Source of the DNA: Oleispirillum sp963678075
GTDB taxonomy: Bacteria > Pseudomonadota > Alphaproteobacteria > Rhodospirillales > Rhodospirillaceae
DNA: 64,000 bases
Assembly: GCA_963678075.2 (NCBI GenBank)
Contig: CAXXPK010000003.1
Span: forward strand, 930,001-994,000
Direction: 5' to 3'
Under the pieces are notes generated by a model. The model was given only the letters and a program-made list of their open reading frames with translations, was not told where the DNA came from and did no database searches. This document shows positions 37,223 through 45,790 of the stretch, piece by piece. Numbering within the stretch: position 1 is the first letter of the stretch; each line of letters begins with the position of its first letter. A program made the position numbers and the translations under genes.

Positions 37223-37789
37223 GTTAAGGACATCAATGCCAAGGGCGGCGTTCTTGGTCAGAAGCTGAAGCTTGAGGTCGGCGACGACGCTTGCGATCCG
37301 AAACAGGCGGTGGCGGTGGCCAACCAGTTGGTCAACAAGGGCGTCAAGTTCGTGGCCGGTCACTTCTGCTCCGGGTCCTCGATTCCGGCGTCGGCGGTCT
37401 ATCAGGAAGAAGGCCTGATTCAGGTTTCCTGGGGTTCGACCAATCCGAAGCTGACCGAACAGGGCTTCGGCAACGTCTATCGTGTTTGCGGTCGCGACGA
37501 TCAGCAGGGGCTGACCGCCGCCGAGATGATTGCCAAGAAGTTCAAGGGCAAGAAGGTCGCCATCCTTCAGGACAAGACCGCCTATGGCAAGGGTCTGGCC
37601 GACGAGACCAAGAAGAAGCTGAACGAAATTGGCGTCAAGGAAGTGATGTACGAGGCCTATACCGCGGGCGAGAAGGATTATTCCGCCCTGGTGACGAAGC
37701 TGAAGCAGGCCAACATCGACGTGATTTATCTGGGGGGATATCACTCCGAAACCGGTTTGATCGTCCGTCAGGCGCGCGAACAGGGCTTA
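37223..37789 (+). pseudogene. livK: Branched-chain amino-acid binding protein LivK, middle fragment
   Basis: The sequence encodes KDINAKGGVLGQKLKLEVGD through QAREQGL of a periplasmic Leu/Ile/Val binding protein. The signal peptide and first ~50-70 residues are missing; upstream the frame meets a stop at 37202 and no start codon precedes the conserved part. The fragment ends at insertion sequence copy 2. The 110 bases between the preceding gene and 37222 hold no recognisable gene. The C-terminal fragment resumes at 38636. Confidence 0.85.
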
Positions 37790-37802
37790 GGCTCAGGACT
37801 CA

Positions 37803-38207
37803 TTAAGGTTCGATCCAGAAGAGGAGGAGTACCGCGATGATGACGGCGGCAAAGAAGATATCCGCGCATCGGTCATATCGGGTGTGGATACGCCGCCAAT
37901 CCTTGAGGCGAGCGAAGAGGTTCTCGATCCTATGACGCTGGCGATAGAGGGTTTTGTCGTAAGCGTACTGGGTTTTGCGATGACGCATTGGCGGGATGCA
38001 TGTAGCGATCCCTCGCTGTGTCAAAGCCTCTCGAAGGGGATCACCGTCATAGCCCTTGTCGGCGATCAGGACGTTGGCCTTGGGAAATAGGTCGAGCAAC
38101 AGCATCGCGCCTTTGTGATCGCTCATTTGCCCCTCGCTGAGCAGCAGGATGAGGGGCCTTCCTTGTCCGTCGCAAACCGCATGAAGCTTGGAGTTCAGCC
38201 TGCCTTT
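37803..38207 (-). CDS. IS5-family transposase, second frame (copy 2)
   Basis: Second half of the DDE transposase with IADKGYDGD and the RIENLFARLKDWRR Glu motif. Expression is expected by -1 frameshifting from the first frame. MSDHKGA at the internal ATG replaces MSDYKGA of copy 1. Confidence 0.8.
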   Translation of the reverse strand, partial: KGRLNSKLHAVCDGQGRPLILLLSEGQMSDHKGAMLLLDLFPKANVLIADKGYDGDPLREALTQRGIATCIPPMRHRKTQYAYDKTLYRQRHRIENLFARLKDWRRIHTRYDRCADIFFAAVIIAVLLLFWIEP

Positions 38208-38563
38208 TGTGCGTCCGATACATCGGGGAAGAGCCCCTTTTTATAGAGGCTCGCGGCGGTCCGATGAGCTTTCAGGTGGGTTGCATCGATCATCAACCGG
38301 TCTGGAGGGCCAGCCGCTCCCGTCAAGGCCGCGAAGATCCGGCTGAACACCCCAAGTCGGCTCCAGCGAACGAAACGATTATAGAGGGTTTTGTGGGGGC
38401 CATAGACGAGTGGTGCATCTCGCCACCGTAAGCCGTTGCGGATCACATGAACGATGCCGCTGATCACTTGCCGATCATCAACCCGCAGCACGCCATGCGA
38501 TAGCGGGAAATGCGGCTCGATCTTCGCCAACTGCCTCTCTGACAACCAAAACAGATCACTCAT
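38195..38563 (-). CDS. IS5-family transposase, first frame (copy 2)
   Basis: Nearly identical to copy 1's first frame (122 residues, first Asp in LMIDATHLKAHR), with a few substitutions such as GEAG to GAAG. The same slippery A-run precedes its stop. Confidence 0.83.
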   Translation of the reverse strand: MSDLFWLSERQLAKIEPHFPLSHGVLRVDDRQVISGIVHVIRNGLRWRDAPLVYGPHKTLYNRFVRWSRLGVFSRIFAALTGAAGPPDRLMIDATHLKAHRTAASLYKKGLFPDVSDAQKAG

Positions 38564-38635
38564 GGATGGGGTCCTCCCTCCCATGAGTGAATCAGCCGCC
38601 GATCTGCCTGACAATAATTTAATGGGTCCTGAGCC

Positions 38636-38839
38636 TACACCTATGGTGCGATCCAGGTCTATGCTCAGGCCGTGACCGCCGCCAAGAGCACCAAGTCGGC
38701 GGATGTCAACAAGCAGTTGCACGCGTTGACCTTTGATACCGTGCTGGGCAAGGTTGGATTCGACGCCAAGGGCGACTTGAAGACTCCGGGCTTCTTGTTC
38801 TACGAGTGGAAGAACGGTACCTTCGATTACATGAAGTAA
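38636..38839 (+). pseudogene. livK: LivK C-terminal fragment
   Basis: Immediately right of copy 2, the frame reads YTYGAIQVYAQAVTAAKS to NGTFDYMK and a TAA stop. This is the normal C-terminus of a Leu/Ile/Val binding protein of 67 codons, cut off from its start. The original livK terminator follows at 38862. Confidence 0.85.
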
Positions 38840-38861
38840 GCCGGATCTTCGATCCTTCCAC

Positions 38862-38895
38862 GAAAGCCCCCGAGGAGCCCTCCTCGGGGGCTTTC
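38862..38895 (+). terminator. Intrinsic terminator after livK
   Basis: A perfect 15-bp stem (38862-38876 with 38881-38895) and a 4-base loop, with AAA/TTT at the stem base. No long T-run follows. Confidence 0.75.
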
Positions 38896-38967
38896 CTGTT
38901 GGCGGCGCGGAACGAATGCACTAGTCTACGGCATTCGATTTTTCCACGCCTGCAAGAGGGGTCAACC

Positions 38968-39453
38968 ATGGCCGGATCGGTCAACAAAGTCATTCTTATC
39001 GGCAACCTGGGCCGCGACCCGGAAGTGCGCAGTATGAACAACGGCGGCAAGGTGGTGACCTTGAATCTGGCGACATCGGAAAGCTGGAACGACCGCCAGT
39101 CTGGCCAGCGGCAGGAACGCACCGAATGGCACCGCGTGGTGATCTTCAACGAGAATCTGGCGCAGGTCGCGGAGAAGTATCTGCGCAAGGGCTCCAAGGT
39201 CTATGTCGAGGGCGCGTTGCAGACCCGCAAATGGACCGATCAAAGCGGTGCCGAGAAGTATACCACCGAGGTCGTGTTGCAGCGCTTCCGGGGCGAGCTG
39301 ACGATGCTGGACGGTGGGCGCGGCCAGGGCGGCGAAGCCTCGGCGGGTGGTGAGTCCTTTGGTGGCGGCGCTTCCGCCCCGCGCCAGAATGGCGGCAGCG
39401 GTGGCTGGGATGCTCCGGCCTCGACCGCCTTGGACGACGATATTCCGTTCTGA
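38968..39453 (+). CDS. ssb: Single-stranded DNA-binding protein
   Basis: A 161-residue protein with the OB-fold (NKVILIGNLGRDPEVR, EWHRVVIFNENLAQVAEKYL) to about residue 112, a Gly-rich linker and the acidic tip DDDIPF that recruits repair and replication partners. The conserved MAGSVNKV start is used; an in-frame upstream start at 38806 is not. It is an essential gene stranded between two directly repeated IS copies. Confidence 0.96.
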   Translation: MAGSVNKVILIGNLGRDPEVRSMNNGGKVVTLNLATSESWNDRQSGQRQERTEWHRVVIFNENLAQVAEKYLRKGSKVYVEGALQTRKWTDQSGAEKYTTEVVLQRFRGELTMLDGGRGQGGEASAGGESFGGGASAPRQNGGSGGWDAPASTALDDDIPF

Positions 39454-39478
39454 TCGGTTCCGTTTGGACCATCGAGCG

Positions 39479-39512
39479 CGGCGGAAGAATATCCTTCCGC
39501 CGTTTCCTTTTT
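39479..39512 (+). terminator. Intrinsic terminator of ssb
   Basis: CGGCGGAAG (39479-39487) pairs with CTTCCGCCG (39494-39502) around a 6-base loop, followed by a T-rich tract at 39503-39512. The 3' end of the minus-strand desulfidase gene is ten bases beyond. Confidence 0.85.
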
Positions 39513-39521
39513 GGGGATGGG

Positions 39522-40268
39522 TCAGGCGCCGATCAGGCGCAGTACCGTGGTTTCGGTTTTGCGCAGGCCCTGGTCGTTCAAAGCGGCCAGATTGGCGAAA
39601 CTGCGGTCGATGCCGTCGCCCAGGATTCCGTCGCCATCGGGGATATAGGCGCCTTCCATCGCCAGAATGCCCAGATCGACCGCCGCGCCGACCACCGTCG
39701 CCACCTTGAACGCGCAGGAGACCTTGGCGCCGTCGCAGATCATTCCGGCGAAGGTGCCGATCACCGATTTCATGGCGTGTTCCATGGCGTCGATGTCGCC
39801 GCCCTTCAGGAAGACGGTGGCCGCCGCCACTCCGGTGGCGGGGGCGATGGCGCAGCCGCAGAAGGCGGTCAATCGTCCGGTGTGCGCCTTGATGCACACG
39901 GTGACGGTGGAGGCGATGGCCAGGGCGTGGGCCAGGGCATCGCGGTTCGCGCCCAGCGCATGCGCTACCCCCAGGACCCCCAGAAAATTGGCGATGCCGT
40001 GATTGCCGCTGCCGGCGATCGCCGGCAGCGGCACCAGCAGTCCGGTCATTCGCGCCTCGCTGGCGGCGCCCGCCAGGGATTGCGCGGTGGCGCGCGGCGA
40101 GGGGGCGGCCGCGTTTCCACGTTGCAGGGCGGCGGCCAGGGGGGCGTGGCCGTCCTGAGCGGCACGGGCGGCGGTGGCGTTATCCTCCGCCGCCGCGACC
40201 AGAAAATCGAAGGCGGTGGGCGGCAGGGCCAGGACGGTTCGCAGCAACTGCCGGATGGGCAGGGGGTG
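39522..40268 (-). pseudogene. cyuA: L-cysteine desulfidase (CyuA/UPF0597 family), C-terminal fragment
   Basis: This fragment encodes PLPIRQLLRTVLALPP to the C-terminus of a serine-dehydratase-alpha-like protein. The motifs IAGSGNHGIANFLGVL, CGCAIAPATGVAAA and GMICDGAKVSCAFKV carry the Cys residues expected to bind the 4Fe-4S cluster. These enzymes break L-cysteine into pyruvate, ammonia and sulphide. The N-terminal part is at 41115-41612, separated by IS copy 3. Joining the flanks directly keeps the frame. Confidence 0.82.
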
Positions 40269-40281
40269 GGCTCAGGACTCA

Positions 40282-40686
40282 TTAAGGTTCGATCCAGAAG
40301 AGGAGGAGTACCGCGATGATGACGGCGGCAAAGAAGATATCCGCGCATCGGTCATATCGGGTGTGGATACGCCGCCAATCCTTGAGGCGAGCGAAGAGGT
40401 TCTCGATCCTATGACGCTGGCGATAGAGGGTTTTGTCGTAAGCGTACTGGGTTTTGCGATGACGCATTGGCGGGATGCATGTAGCGATCCCTCGCTGTGT
40501 CAAAGCCTCTCGAAGGGGATCACCGTCATAGCCCTTGTCGGCGATCAGGACGTTGGCCTTGGGAAATAGGTCGAGCAACAGCATCGCGCCTTTGTGATCG
40601 CTCATTTGCCCCTCGCTGAGCAGCAGGATGAGGGGCCTTCCTTGTCCGTCGCAAACCGCATGAAGCTTGGAGTTCAGCCCGCCTTT
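40282..40686 (-). CDS. IS5-family transposase, second frame (copy 3)
   Basis: Second half of the DDE transposase, essentially the same as in copy 2, including the second Asp and the catalytic Glu regions. Expected to be made by -1 frameshifting. Confidence 0.8.
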   Translation of the reverse strand, partial: KGGLNSKLHAVCDGQGRPLILLLSEGQMSDHKGAMLLLDLFPKANVLIADKGYDGDPLREALTQRGIATCIPPMRHRKTQYAYDKTLYRQRHRIENLFARLKDWRRIHTRYDRCADIFFAAVIIAVLLLFWIEP

Positions 40687-41042
40687 TGTGCGTCCGATAC
40701 ATCGGGGAAGAGCCCCTTTTTATAGAGGCTCGCGGCGGTCCGATGAGCTTTCAGGTGGGTTGCATCGATCATCAACCGGTCTGGAGGGTCAGCCTCTCCC
40801 GTCAAGGTCACGAAGATCCGGCTGAACACCCCAAGTCGGCTCCAGCGAACGAAACGATTATAGAGGATTTTGTGGGGGCCATAGACGGGTGGTGCATCTC
40901 GCCACCGTAAGCCGTTGCGGATCACATGAACGATGCCGCTGATCACTCGCCGATCATCAACCCGCGGCACGCCATGCGATAGCGGGAAATGCGGCTCGAT
41001 CTTCGCCAGCTGCCTCTCTGACAACCAAAACAGATCACTCAT
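40674..41042 (-). CDS. IS5-family transposase, first frame (copy 3)
   Basis: As in copy 1, with several substitutions (TLTGEADPPDRL, YGPHKILYN). The reading frame is also open from the upstream cyuA fragment, so a run-on fusion from the cyuA start is possible in principle. Confidence 0.82.
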   Translation of the reverse strand: MSDLFWLSERQLAKIEPHFPLSHGVPRVDDRRVISGIVHVIRNGLRWRDAPPVYGPHKILYNRFVRWSRLGVFSRIFVTLTGEADPPDRLMIDATHLKAHRTAASLYKKGLFPDVSDAQKAG

Positions 41043-41114
41043 GGATGGGGTCCTCCCTCCCATGAGGAAATCAGCCACCGATCTGCCTGGCAATAATTTA
41101 ATGGGTCCTGAGCC

Positions 41115-41612
41115 TAGTGCCGTCAACGGGTCCACAACGTCGAGAAGAGGATCGTTTCGCATGGCCGGAATGCCGTTGCGGTGGACGTTGACGAAGCGGT
41201 CGTGGCATCTCGCGATGGTCGCGTCCGCCGTGTCGGTGCCGTCGCCGACGGTGGCTCGCAGGTACAGAGGCTGACCGAAATCGCCGAAGGTGACGCGGAC
41301 CGTTTCTCGTGCCAGCAGGCGCTTCGCGGCGGCGACACGGAAGGGCGTCGCCGTATCGAGGATCGCCAGCCCGGACGAGGATTCGCCGATCGTCGCGCCT
41401 AGCGCGGCGGCGGCGGCCAAACCGCGCAGGGGGCATCCCGGAACGGCGGCGTAGGCGCCGTTCTTGTAGACGTTGGGGCTGACCGCCAGGTGCAGGGTCC
41501 GCGCCGGGGTTCCCAGGGCTTCCACGGCACGGGCGGCGGCGGCGATTTCGGTGCAACCGGTGGCGCGGCGGGTTTCGTGCCTGAGAAGGGAAAGAAGGGT
41601 GGGGCCGTCCAT
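41115..41612 (-). pseudogene. cyuA: L-cysteine desulfidase (CyuA/UPF0597 family), N-terminal fragment
   Basis: ATG 41612 (GGAG eight bases upstream) begins MDGPTLLSLLRHETRRATGCTE, with the conserved GCTE, then AVSPNVYKNGAYAAVPG and LAAAAALGATIGE of the desulfidase family. After about 166 residues (DPLTAL) the frame runs into IS copy 3. The gene is transcribed away from the CyuR/DecR-like regulator at 41814, matching the known pairing of such regulators with cysteine-degradation genes. Confidence 0.82.
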
Positions 41613-41813
41613 GCCGTGTACTCCGTGCGTTCGTTACCGAACCGGCGAGGCGGTGTCAGATGCCGGGAATCATAGCGGTGGCGGCGGGAAAAGAGGTTTC
41701 TTTGTTGCTACATTATCCGTAGTATTGTGGTCAATTATTCCAATATATATTCAGGTAGTGGGATAAAAAGCCCATTGTTCACCGCCGTGCAAAATTACCT
41801 CAGGGTGCCGCCG
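41613..41813. promoter_or_regulatory. Divergent control region between cyuA and its Lrp-type regulator
   Basis: A 200-base region with a conspicuous AT-rich core (about 41700-41770, including CAATTATTCCAATATATATT) in otherwise GC-rich DNA. Lrp/AsnC proteins bind degenerate AT-rich repeats, so this is the likely operator for both genes. I could not define an exact site. Confidence 0.45.
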
Positions 41814-42275
41814 GTGGATGCGATCGATCGTAAAATTCTGATCCTGTTGCAGGAAAACGCCGCCTTGCCGGTGGCGGAGGTCGCCGCCCACGTCGGGCTG
41901 TCATCGACACCGTGCTGGCGCCGCATCCAGAAACTGGAGGCGGAGGGCGTGATTCGCGGTCGGGTGGCGCTGCTCGATCCCGCGAAGATGAATGTCGGGG
42001 TCACCGTCTTCATCGCGGTGAAGACCAATCGGCATGATCCGGAGTGGCTGCGGGCATTTCAGGGCGCGGTCGATGGCATTCCGGAAATCGTCGAGTTCTA
42101 TCGGATGAGCGGCGAAATCGATTATCTGTTACGGGCCGTGGTGCCGGACATCGCGGCCTATGATTCCGTCTATAAGCGGTTGATTGCGCGCATTGCCCTG
42201 GTCGATGTGACGTCGATGTTCGCCATGGAGACCATCAAATTTACCACGTCGCTTCCGGTTGCCCATGCCCGCTGA
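41814..42275 (+). CDS. cyuR: Lrp/AsnC-family regulator, CyuR/DecR-like
   Basis: A 153-residue regulator with an N-terminal helix-turn-helix (LPVAEVAAHVGLSSTPCWRRIQKLE) and a C-terminal RAM ligand domain (FYRMSGEIDYLLR, ending IKFTTSLP). From memory, E. coli DecR/CyuR, which senses cysteine and activates the desulfidase operon, has very similar TPCWKR, VALLDP and IKYTTSLP segments. GTG 41814 is preceded by AGGG at a spacing of eight; earlier in-frame starts lack such a site. Its divergent target is IS-disrupted, so it may now be an orphan. Confidence 0.82.
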   Translation: MDAIDRKILILLQENAALPVAEVAAHVGLSSTPCWRRIQKLEAEGVIRGRVALLDPAKMNVGVTVFIAVKTNRHDPEWLRAFQGAVDGIPEIVEFYRMSGEIDYLLRAVVPDIAAYDSVYKRLIARIALVDVTSMFAMETIKFTTSLPVAHAR

Positions 42276-42364
42276 AAAATCCTAGAAAATAGTCGTTTTA
42301 TTAACAATCTTCTAAAAGATCTTTCTGAGAAGAAGGATTCAGGAAAATCGATCCCTGCCGAACG

Positions 42365-42393
42365 TTGAGTTGACGGGGTGGGGGTGGTAGACT
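42365..42393 (+). promoter_or_regulatory. Possible promoter for gyrA
   Basis: TTGAGT (42365-42370), a 17-base spacer and TAGACT (42388-42393), about 50 bases before the gyrA start. The match is moderate. An imperfect hairpin around 42305-42355 just upstream may end the regulator's transcript. Confidence 0.35.
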
Positions 42394-42445
42394 TCTCCGC
42401 CGCCAAATCCATGGGTGGCTTGGTTCCATAGAAAGTGTGTGTGCC

Positions 42446-45226
42446 TTGACCAATACGCCGATCAAAGCGACCGGGGCGGATATCCAGCCCGTCCATATCG
42501 AAGAAGAGATGAAGCGTTCCTACCTTGATTACGCGATGAGCGTGATCGTGGCGCGCGCCATTCCCGACGTCCGTGATGGCCTGAAGCCGGTGCATCGCCG
42601 CATCATGTATTCGATGAAGGAAAGCGGCTACGACCACTCCAAGCCGTTCCGCAAATCGGCGCGCATCGTTGGCGACGTCATGGGCCGCTATCATCCGCAT
42701 GGCGACAGCGCAATCTATGACGCGATGGTCCGCATGGCGCAGGATTTCTCGATGCGGTTGCCGCTGATCAGCGGTCAGGGCAATTTCGGTTCGATGGACG
42801 GCGATCCGGCGGCGGCGATGCGTTACACCGAGGCGCGGCTAGCGAAAAGCTCGTCGGCGCTTCTGGACGATATTGACAAGGATACCGTCGCCTTCCAGGC
42901 GAACTATGACGAAAGCTCGCAGGAACCGACGGTTCTGCCGGCACGCTTTCCGAACCTGCTGGTCAATGGCGCGGGTGGTATCGCGGTCGGCATGGCCACC
43001 AACATTCCGCCGCACAATCTGGGTGAGGTGGTGGATGCCTGCTGCGCCTATATCGAGGACCCCGACATCACGCTGGAAAGCCTGATGGAGATCGTCCCCG
43101 GTCCCGATTTTCCGACCGGCGGCGTAATCGTCGGGCGGGCCGGGGCGCGATCGGCTTATGCCTCCGGGCGCGGTTCGGTGATTCTGCGCGCGAAATGCGA
43201 GATCGAGGAAATTCGTAAAGACCGCATGGCGGTCGTCGTGCACGAGATTCCCTATCAGGTCAACAAGGCGGCGATGATCGAGAAAATCGCCGAATTGGTG
43301 CGCGACAAGAAGCTGGAAGGGATTGCCGCCCTGCGCGACGAATCCGACCGTCGCGGCGTGCGGGTGGTGGTCGAACTCAAGCGCGACGCCCAGCCCGAAG
43401 TCGTTCTCAACCAGTTATACCGCTATACCCCGCTGCAAAGCTCGTTCGGCGTCAATATGCTGGCCTTGAACGAGGGGCGCCCGCAGTTGTTGATGCTGAA
43501 GGATGTGATCAAGGCCTTCGTCCACTTCCGCGAGGAGGTGGTGCGCCGCCGCACCGAGTTCGAGCTGGGCAAGGCGCGCGATCGGGCCCACCTGTTGGTC
43601 GGTTTGGCGATCGCGGTGGCCAATCTGGACGAGGTGATCGTCCTGATCCGCTCCGCCAACGATCCCAACGCGGCGCGCGAGGGGTTGATGGCGCGCGATT
43701 GGCCCGCCGCCGATGTCGAGCCGCTGATCGCGTTGATCGATGAACCCGGGCGCCAGGTGGTGGATGGGACGTACCGTCTGTCGGACGCGCAAGCGCGCGC
43801 CATTCTGGACTTGCGCCTGCATCGCTTGACCGGTTTGGAGCGTGACAAGGTTCATGACGAAATCCGCGAGATCGGCCTGAAGATCGAGGATTTCCTGGAA
43901 ACCCTGCGCTCGCGCGAGAAGCTTTACGGTATCATCCGCGACGAGTTGGAGGAGGCGAAGGCCCTCTGCGCCGATCCGCGTCGCACCGCTTTCGAGGAAA
44001 ACGAGTTCGAGCACGACATCGAGGACCTGATCCCGCGCGAGGACATGGTCGTCACCTACAGCTCGAAGGGCTATGTCAAGCGGGTGCCCCTGTCCACCTA
44101 TCGCGCGCAGCGGCGCGGCGGGCGCGGTCGCACCGGCATGGCGACGCGGGACGAGGATTACGTGCGGCGGGTCTATTCCGCCAGCACCCATACGCCTTTG
44201 TTGTTCTTCTCCTCGTTGGGCATAGCCTATAAGCTCAAGGCCTATAAGCTGCCGTTGGGCAATCCGCAGTCGCGCGGCCGCCCGCTGGTCAATCTGCTGC
44301 CCCTGCAAGAGAACGAGACGGTCGCGGCGATTCTGCGCCTGCCCGAGGACGAGGCGGAGTGGGAGAACATGTTCATCGCCTTCGCCACGGCGCGGGGCGA
44401 CGTGCGGCGGAACCGTCTGTCCGACTTCGGCAACGTGATGTCGAACGGCAAGATCGCGATGAAGCTCAGCGATGGCGATCGCTTGATCTCGGCGCGCAGT
44501 TGCTCCGCGAACGACGACATCTTCTTATCGACCCGCAAGGGCAAGTGCATCCGCTTCGCGATCGACGAGGTACGGGTGTTCGTCGGTCGGTCCTCGACCG
44601 GCGTGCGCGGCATTCGCTTGGCCGACGATGACGAGGTGATCGGCCTGACCGTGCTGCGCCATACCGATCACGACGTCGAAACGCGCGAGGCCTATCTGAA
44701 GCGTCGCCGCCTTGAAGACCATGTTCTGGCCGAAGGCGAGGAGGTCGCGGTGGATCCGTCGTCGATCATCGACAATGCGTTGTTCGCCACGATGCGCGAG
44801 GCGGAGCAGTTCATGCTGGTGGTGACCGCCAACGGTTATGGCAAGCGGACCTCGGCCTACGATTATCGCGTCACCGGTCGCGGCGGGCAGGGGATCATGA
44901 ATATCGACGCCACCGACCGCAACGGCGACGTGGTGGCATCCTTCCCGGTCAAGGATTCCGATCAGTTGATGCTGGTCAGCGACGGAGGACAGTTGATCCG
45001 GATGCCGGTGCATGATATCCGCATTGCTGCCAGAAAGACGCAAGGCGTAACCCTGTTCCGTACGGCCGAGGATGAACGCGTGGTTTCCGCGACGCGTTTG
45101 GACGATGCCGAGATGGAAGACGACGGGATGGACCTTGTCGAAGATGGCGAAGGTCAGGATGACTCTGCGGCGGGGGGGGCGAAGGAGAACCGTTCCGGCG
45201 ATCAGCCGATGGACGATAAGGACTGA
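42446..45226 (+). CDS. gyrA: DNA gyrase subunit A
   Basis: A 926-residue subunit that breaks and rejoins DNA. The active-site Tyr is Y127 in AAMRYTEA, and the quinolone-resistance region HPHGDSAIYD has S88 and D92 (equivalent to E. coli S83 and D87), so no common resistance change is present. The C-terminal beta-pinwheel includes a GyrA-box-like QRRGGRGRTG. TTG 42446 is preferred over GTG 42437 because GAAAG at 42431-42435 is better spaced. A long acidic tail ends the protein. Confidence 0.96.
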   Translation: MTNTPIKATGADIQPVHIEEEMKRSYLDYAMSVIVARAIPDVRDGLKPVHRRIMYSMKESGYDHSKPFRKSARIVGDVMGRYHPHGDSAIYDAMVRMAQDFSMRLPLISGQGNFGSMDGDPAAAMRYTEARLAKSSSALLDDIDKDTVAFQANYDESSQEPTVLPARFPNLLVNGAGGIAVGMATNIPPHNLGEVVDACCAYIEDPDITLESLMEIVPGPDFPTGGVIVGRAGARSAYASGRGSVILRAKCEIEEIRKDRMAVVVHEIPYQVNKAAMIEKIAELVRDKKLEGIAALRDESDRRGVRVVVELKRDAQPEVVLNQLYRYTPLQSSFGVNMLALNEGRPQLLMLKDVIKAFVHFREEVVRRRTEFELGKARDRAHLLVGLAIAVANLDEVIVLIRSANDPNAAREGLMARDWPAADVEPLIALIDEPGRQVVDGTYRLSDAQARAILDLRLHRLTGLERDKVHDEIREIGLKIEDFLETLRSREKLYGIIRDELEEAKALCADPRRTAFEENEFEHDIEDLIPREDMVVTYSSKGYVKRVPLSTYRAQRRGGRGRTGMATRDEDYVRRVYSASTHTPLLFFSSLGIAYKLKAYKLPLGNPQSRGRPLVNLLPLQENETVAAILRLPEDEAEWENMFIAFATARGDVRRNRLSDFGNVMSNGKIAMKLSDGDRLISARSCSANDDIFLSTRKGKCIRFAIDEVRVFVGRSSTGVRGIRLADDDEVIGLTVLRHTDHDVETREAYLKRRRLEDHVLAEGEEVAVDPSSIIDNALFATMREAEQFMLVVTANGYGKRTSAYDYRVTGRGGQGIMNIDATDRNGDVVASFPVKDSDQLMLVSDGGQLIRMPVHDIRIAARKTQGVTLFRTAEDERVVSATRLDDAEMEDDGMDLVEDGEGQDDSAAGGAKENRSGDQPMDDKD

Positions 45227-45277
45227 AGCCTGGATGCGCCTGGGTGGCGGGTCTGACAACAGGGGAGGGCTGGAGCC

Positions 45278-45790
45278 ATGACCGATGGGATTGGCATCTA
45301 TCCTGGGACGTTCGATCCGATCACCAAGGGGCATCTGGACATCGTCTCCAGATCCCTGCGTCTGGTCGATCATCTGGTCGTCGGTGTCGCGGTCAGCGCC
45401 GGTAAAAGCCCGATGTTCACGGTGGACGAGCGGGTGGCGATGGCGCGGCGCGAGGTCGCGGCCTTGGACTTGCCGCCCGGTAAAATCGCCGAGGTGCGGC
45501 CTTTCGGCAATCTGCTGATGAACTTTGCCCTGGAATGCGGCGCCAAGTTCATCATCCGCGGTCTTCGCGCGGTTTCGGATTTCGAATACGAATTCCAGAT
45601 GTGCGGCATGAACGTGCGTTTGAATTCGGATATCGAGACCGTGTTTCTGATGGCTTCCGAACGCAACCAGTTCATCTCCTCGCGCTTCGTCAAGGAGGTC
45701 GGACGGCTGGGCGGTGACGTCAGGGAATTCGTTCCGCCGCAAGTCGAGGCGGAACTTCTGGAACGTTTCCGGGAAGGGGAAGTCGAGTGA
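45278..45790 (+). CDS. coaD: Phosphopantetheine adenylyltransferase
   Basis: A 170-residue nucleotidyltransferase making dephospho-CoA from 4'-phosphopantetheine and ATP. GIYPGTFDPITKGHLDI has the TxGH motif near the N-terminus and FISSRFVKEV the ISS-type motif near residue 130. Together with coaX at 1479 it represents the CoA pathway. It overlaps the cyclophilin gene by one base. Confidence 0.96.
   Translation: MTDGIGIYPGTFDPITKGHLDIVSRSLRLVDHLVVGVAVSAGKSPMFTVDERVAMARREVAALDLPPGKIAEVRPFGNLLMNFALECGAKFIIRGLRAVSDFEYEFQMCGMNVRLNSDIETVFLMASERNQFISSRFVKEVGRLGGDVREFVPPQVEAELLERFREGEVE

Larger units (their letters stand above)
37790..38635 (-). mobile_element. IS5-family insertion sequence, copy 2 (846 bp, inverted relative to copy 1)
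   Basis: The same 846-bp element in opposite orientation. Outer ends read GGCTCAGGACTCATTAA and, inverted, GGCTCAGGACCCATTAA. TA flanks both sides. It splits livK, but about 60 residues expected between QAREQGL and YTYGAIQ are also missing, so it marks a deletion and not a clean insertion. The flanks happen to stay in the same frame because 846 is divisible by three. Confidence 0.92.
40269..41114 (-). mobile_element. IS5-family insertion sequence, copy 3 (846 bp)
   Basis: The third 846-bp copy, in the same orientation as copy 2 and more diverged at its right end (for example GAGGAAATCAGCCACC against GAGTGAATCAGCCGCC). It interrupts the cyuA-like gene in the gene's own direction. The flanking dinucleotides are TG on the left and TA on the right, so the TA duplication seen around copies 1 and 2 is not preserved. 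Confidence 0.92.

Noticed and set aside
33185..38635. A composite transposon made of IS copies 1 and 2 carrying liv genes
   Set aside because: The liv genes are native-looking and truncated at both ends, and no cargo or outer target duplication fits a single transposition.
42301..42315. CtrA-like site TTAA-N7-CTAA between the Lrp-type gene and gyrA
   Set aside because: One mismatch in a locally AT-rich stretch with no second half-site or CtrA-linked gene; likely chance.
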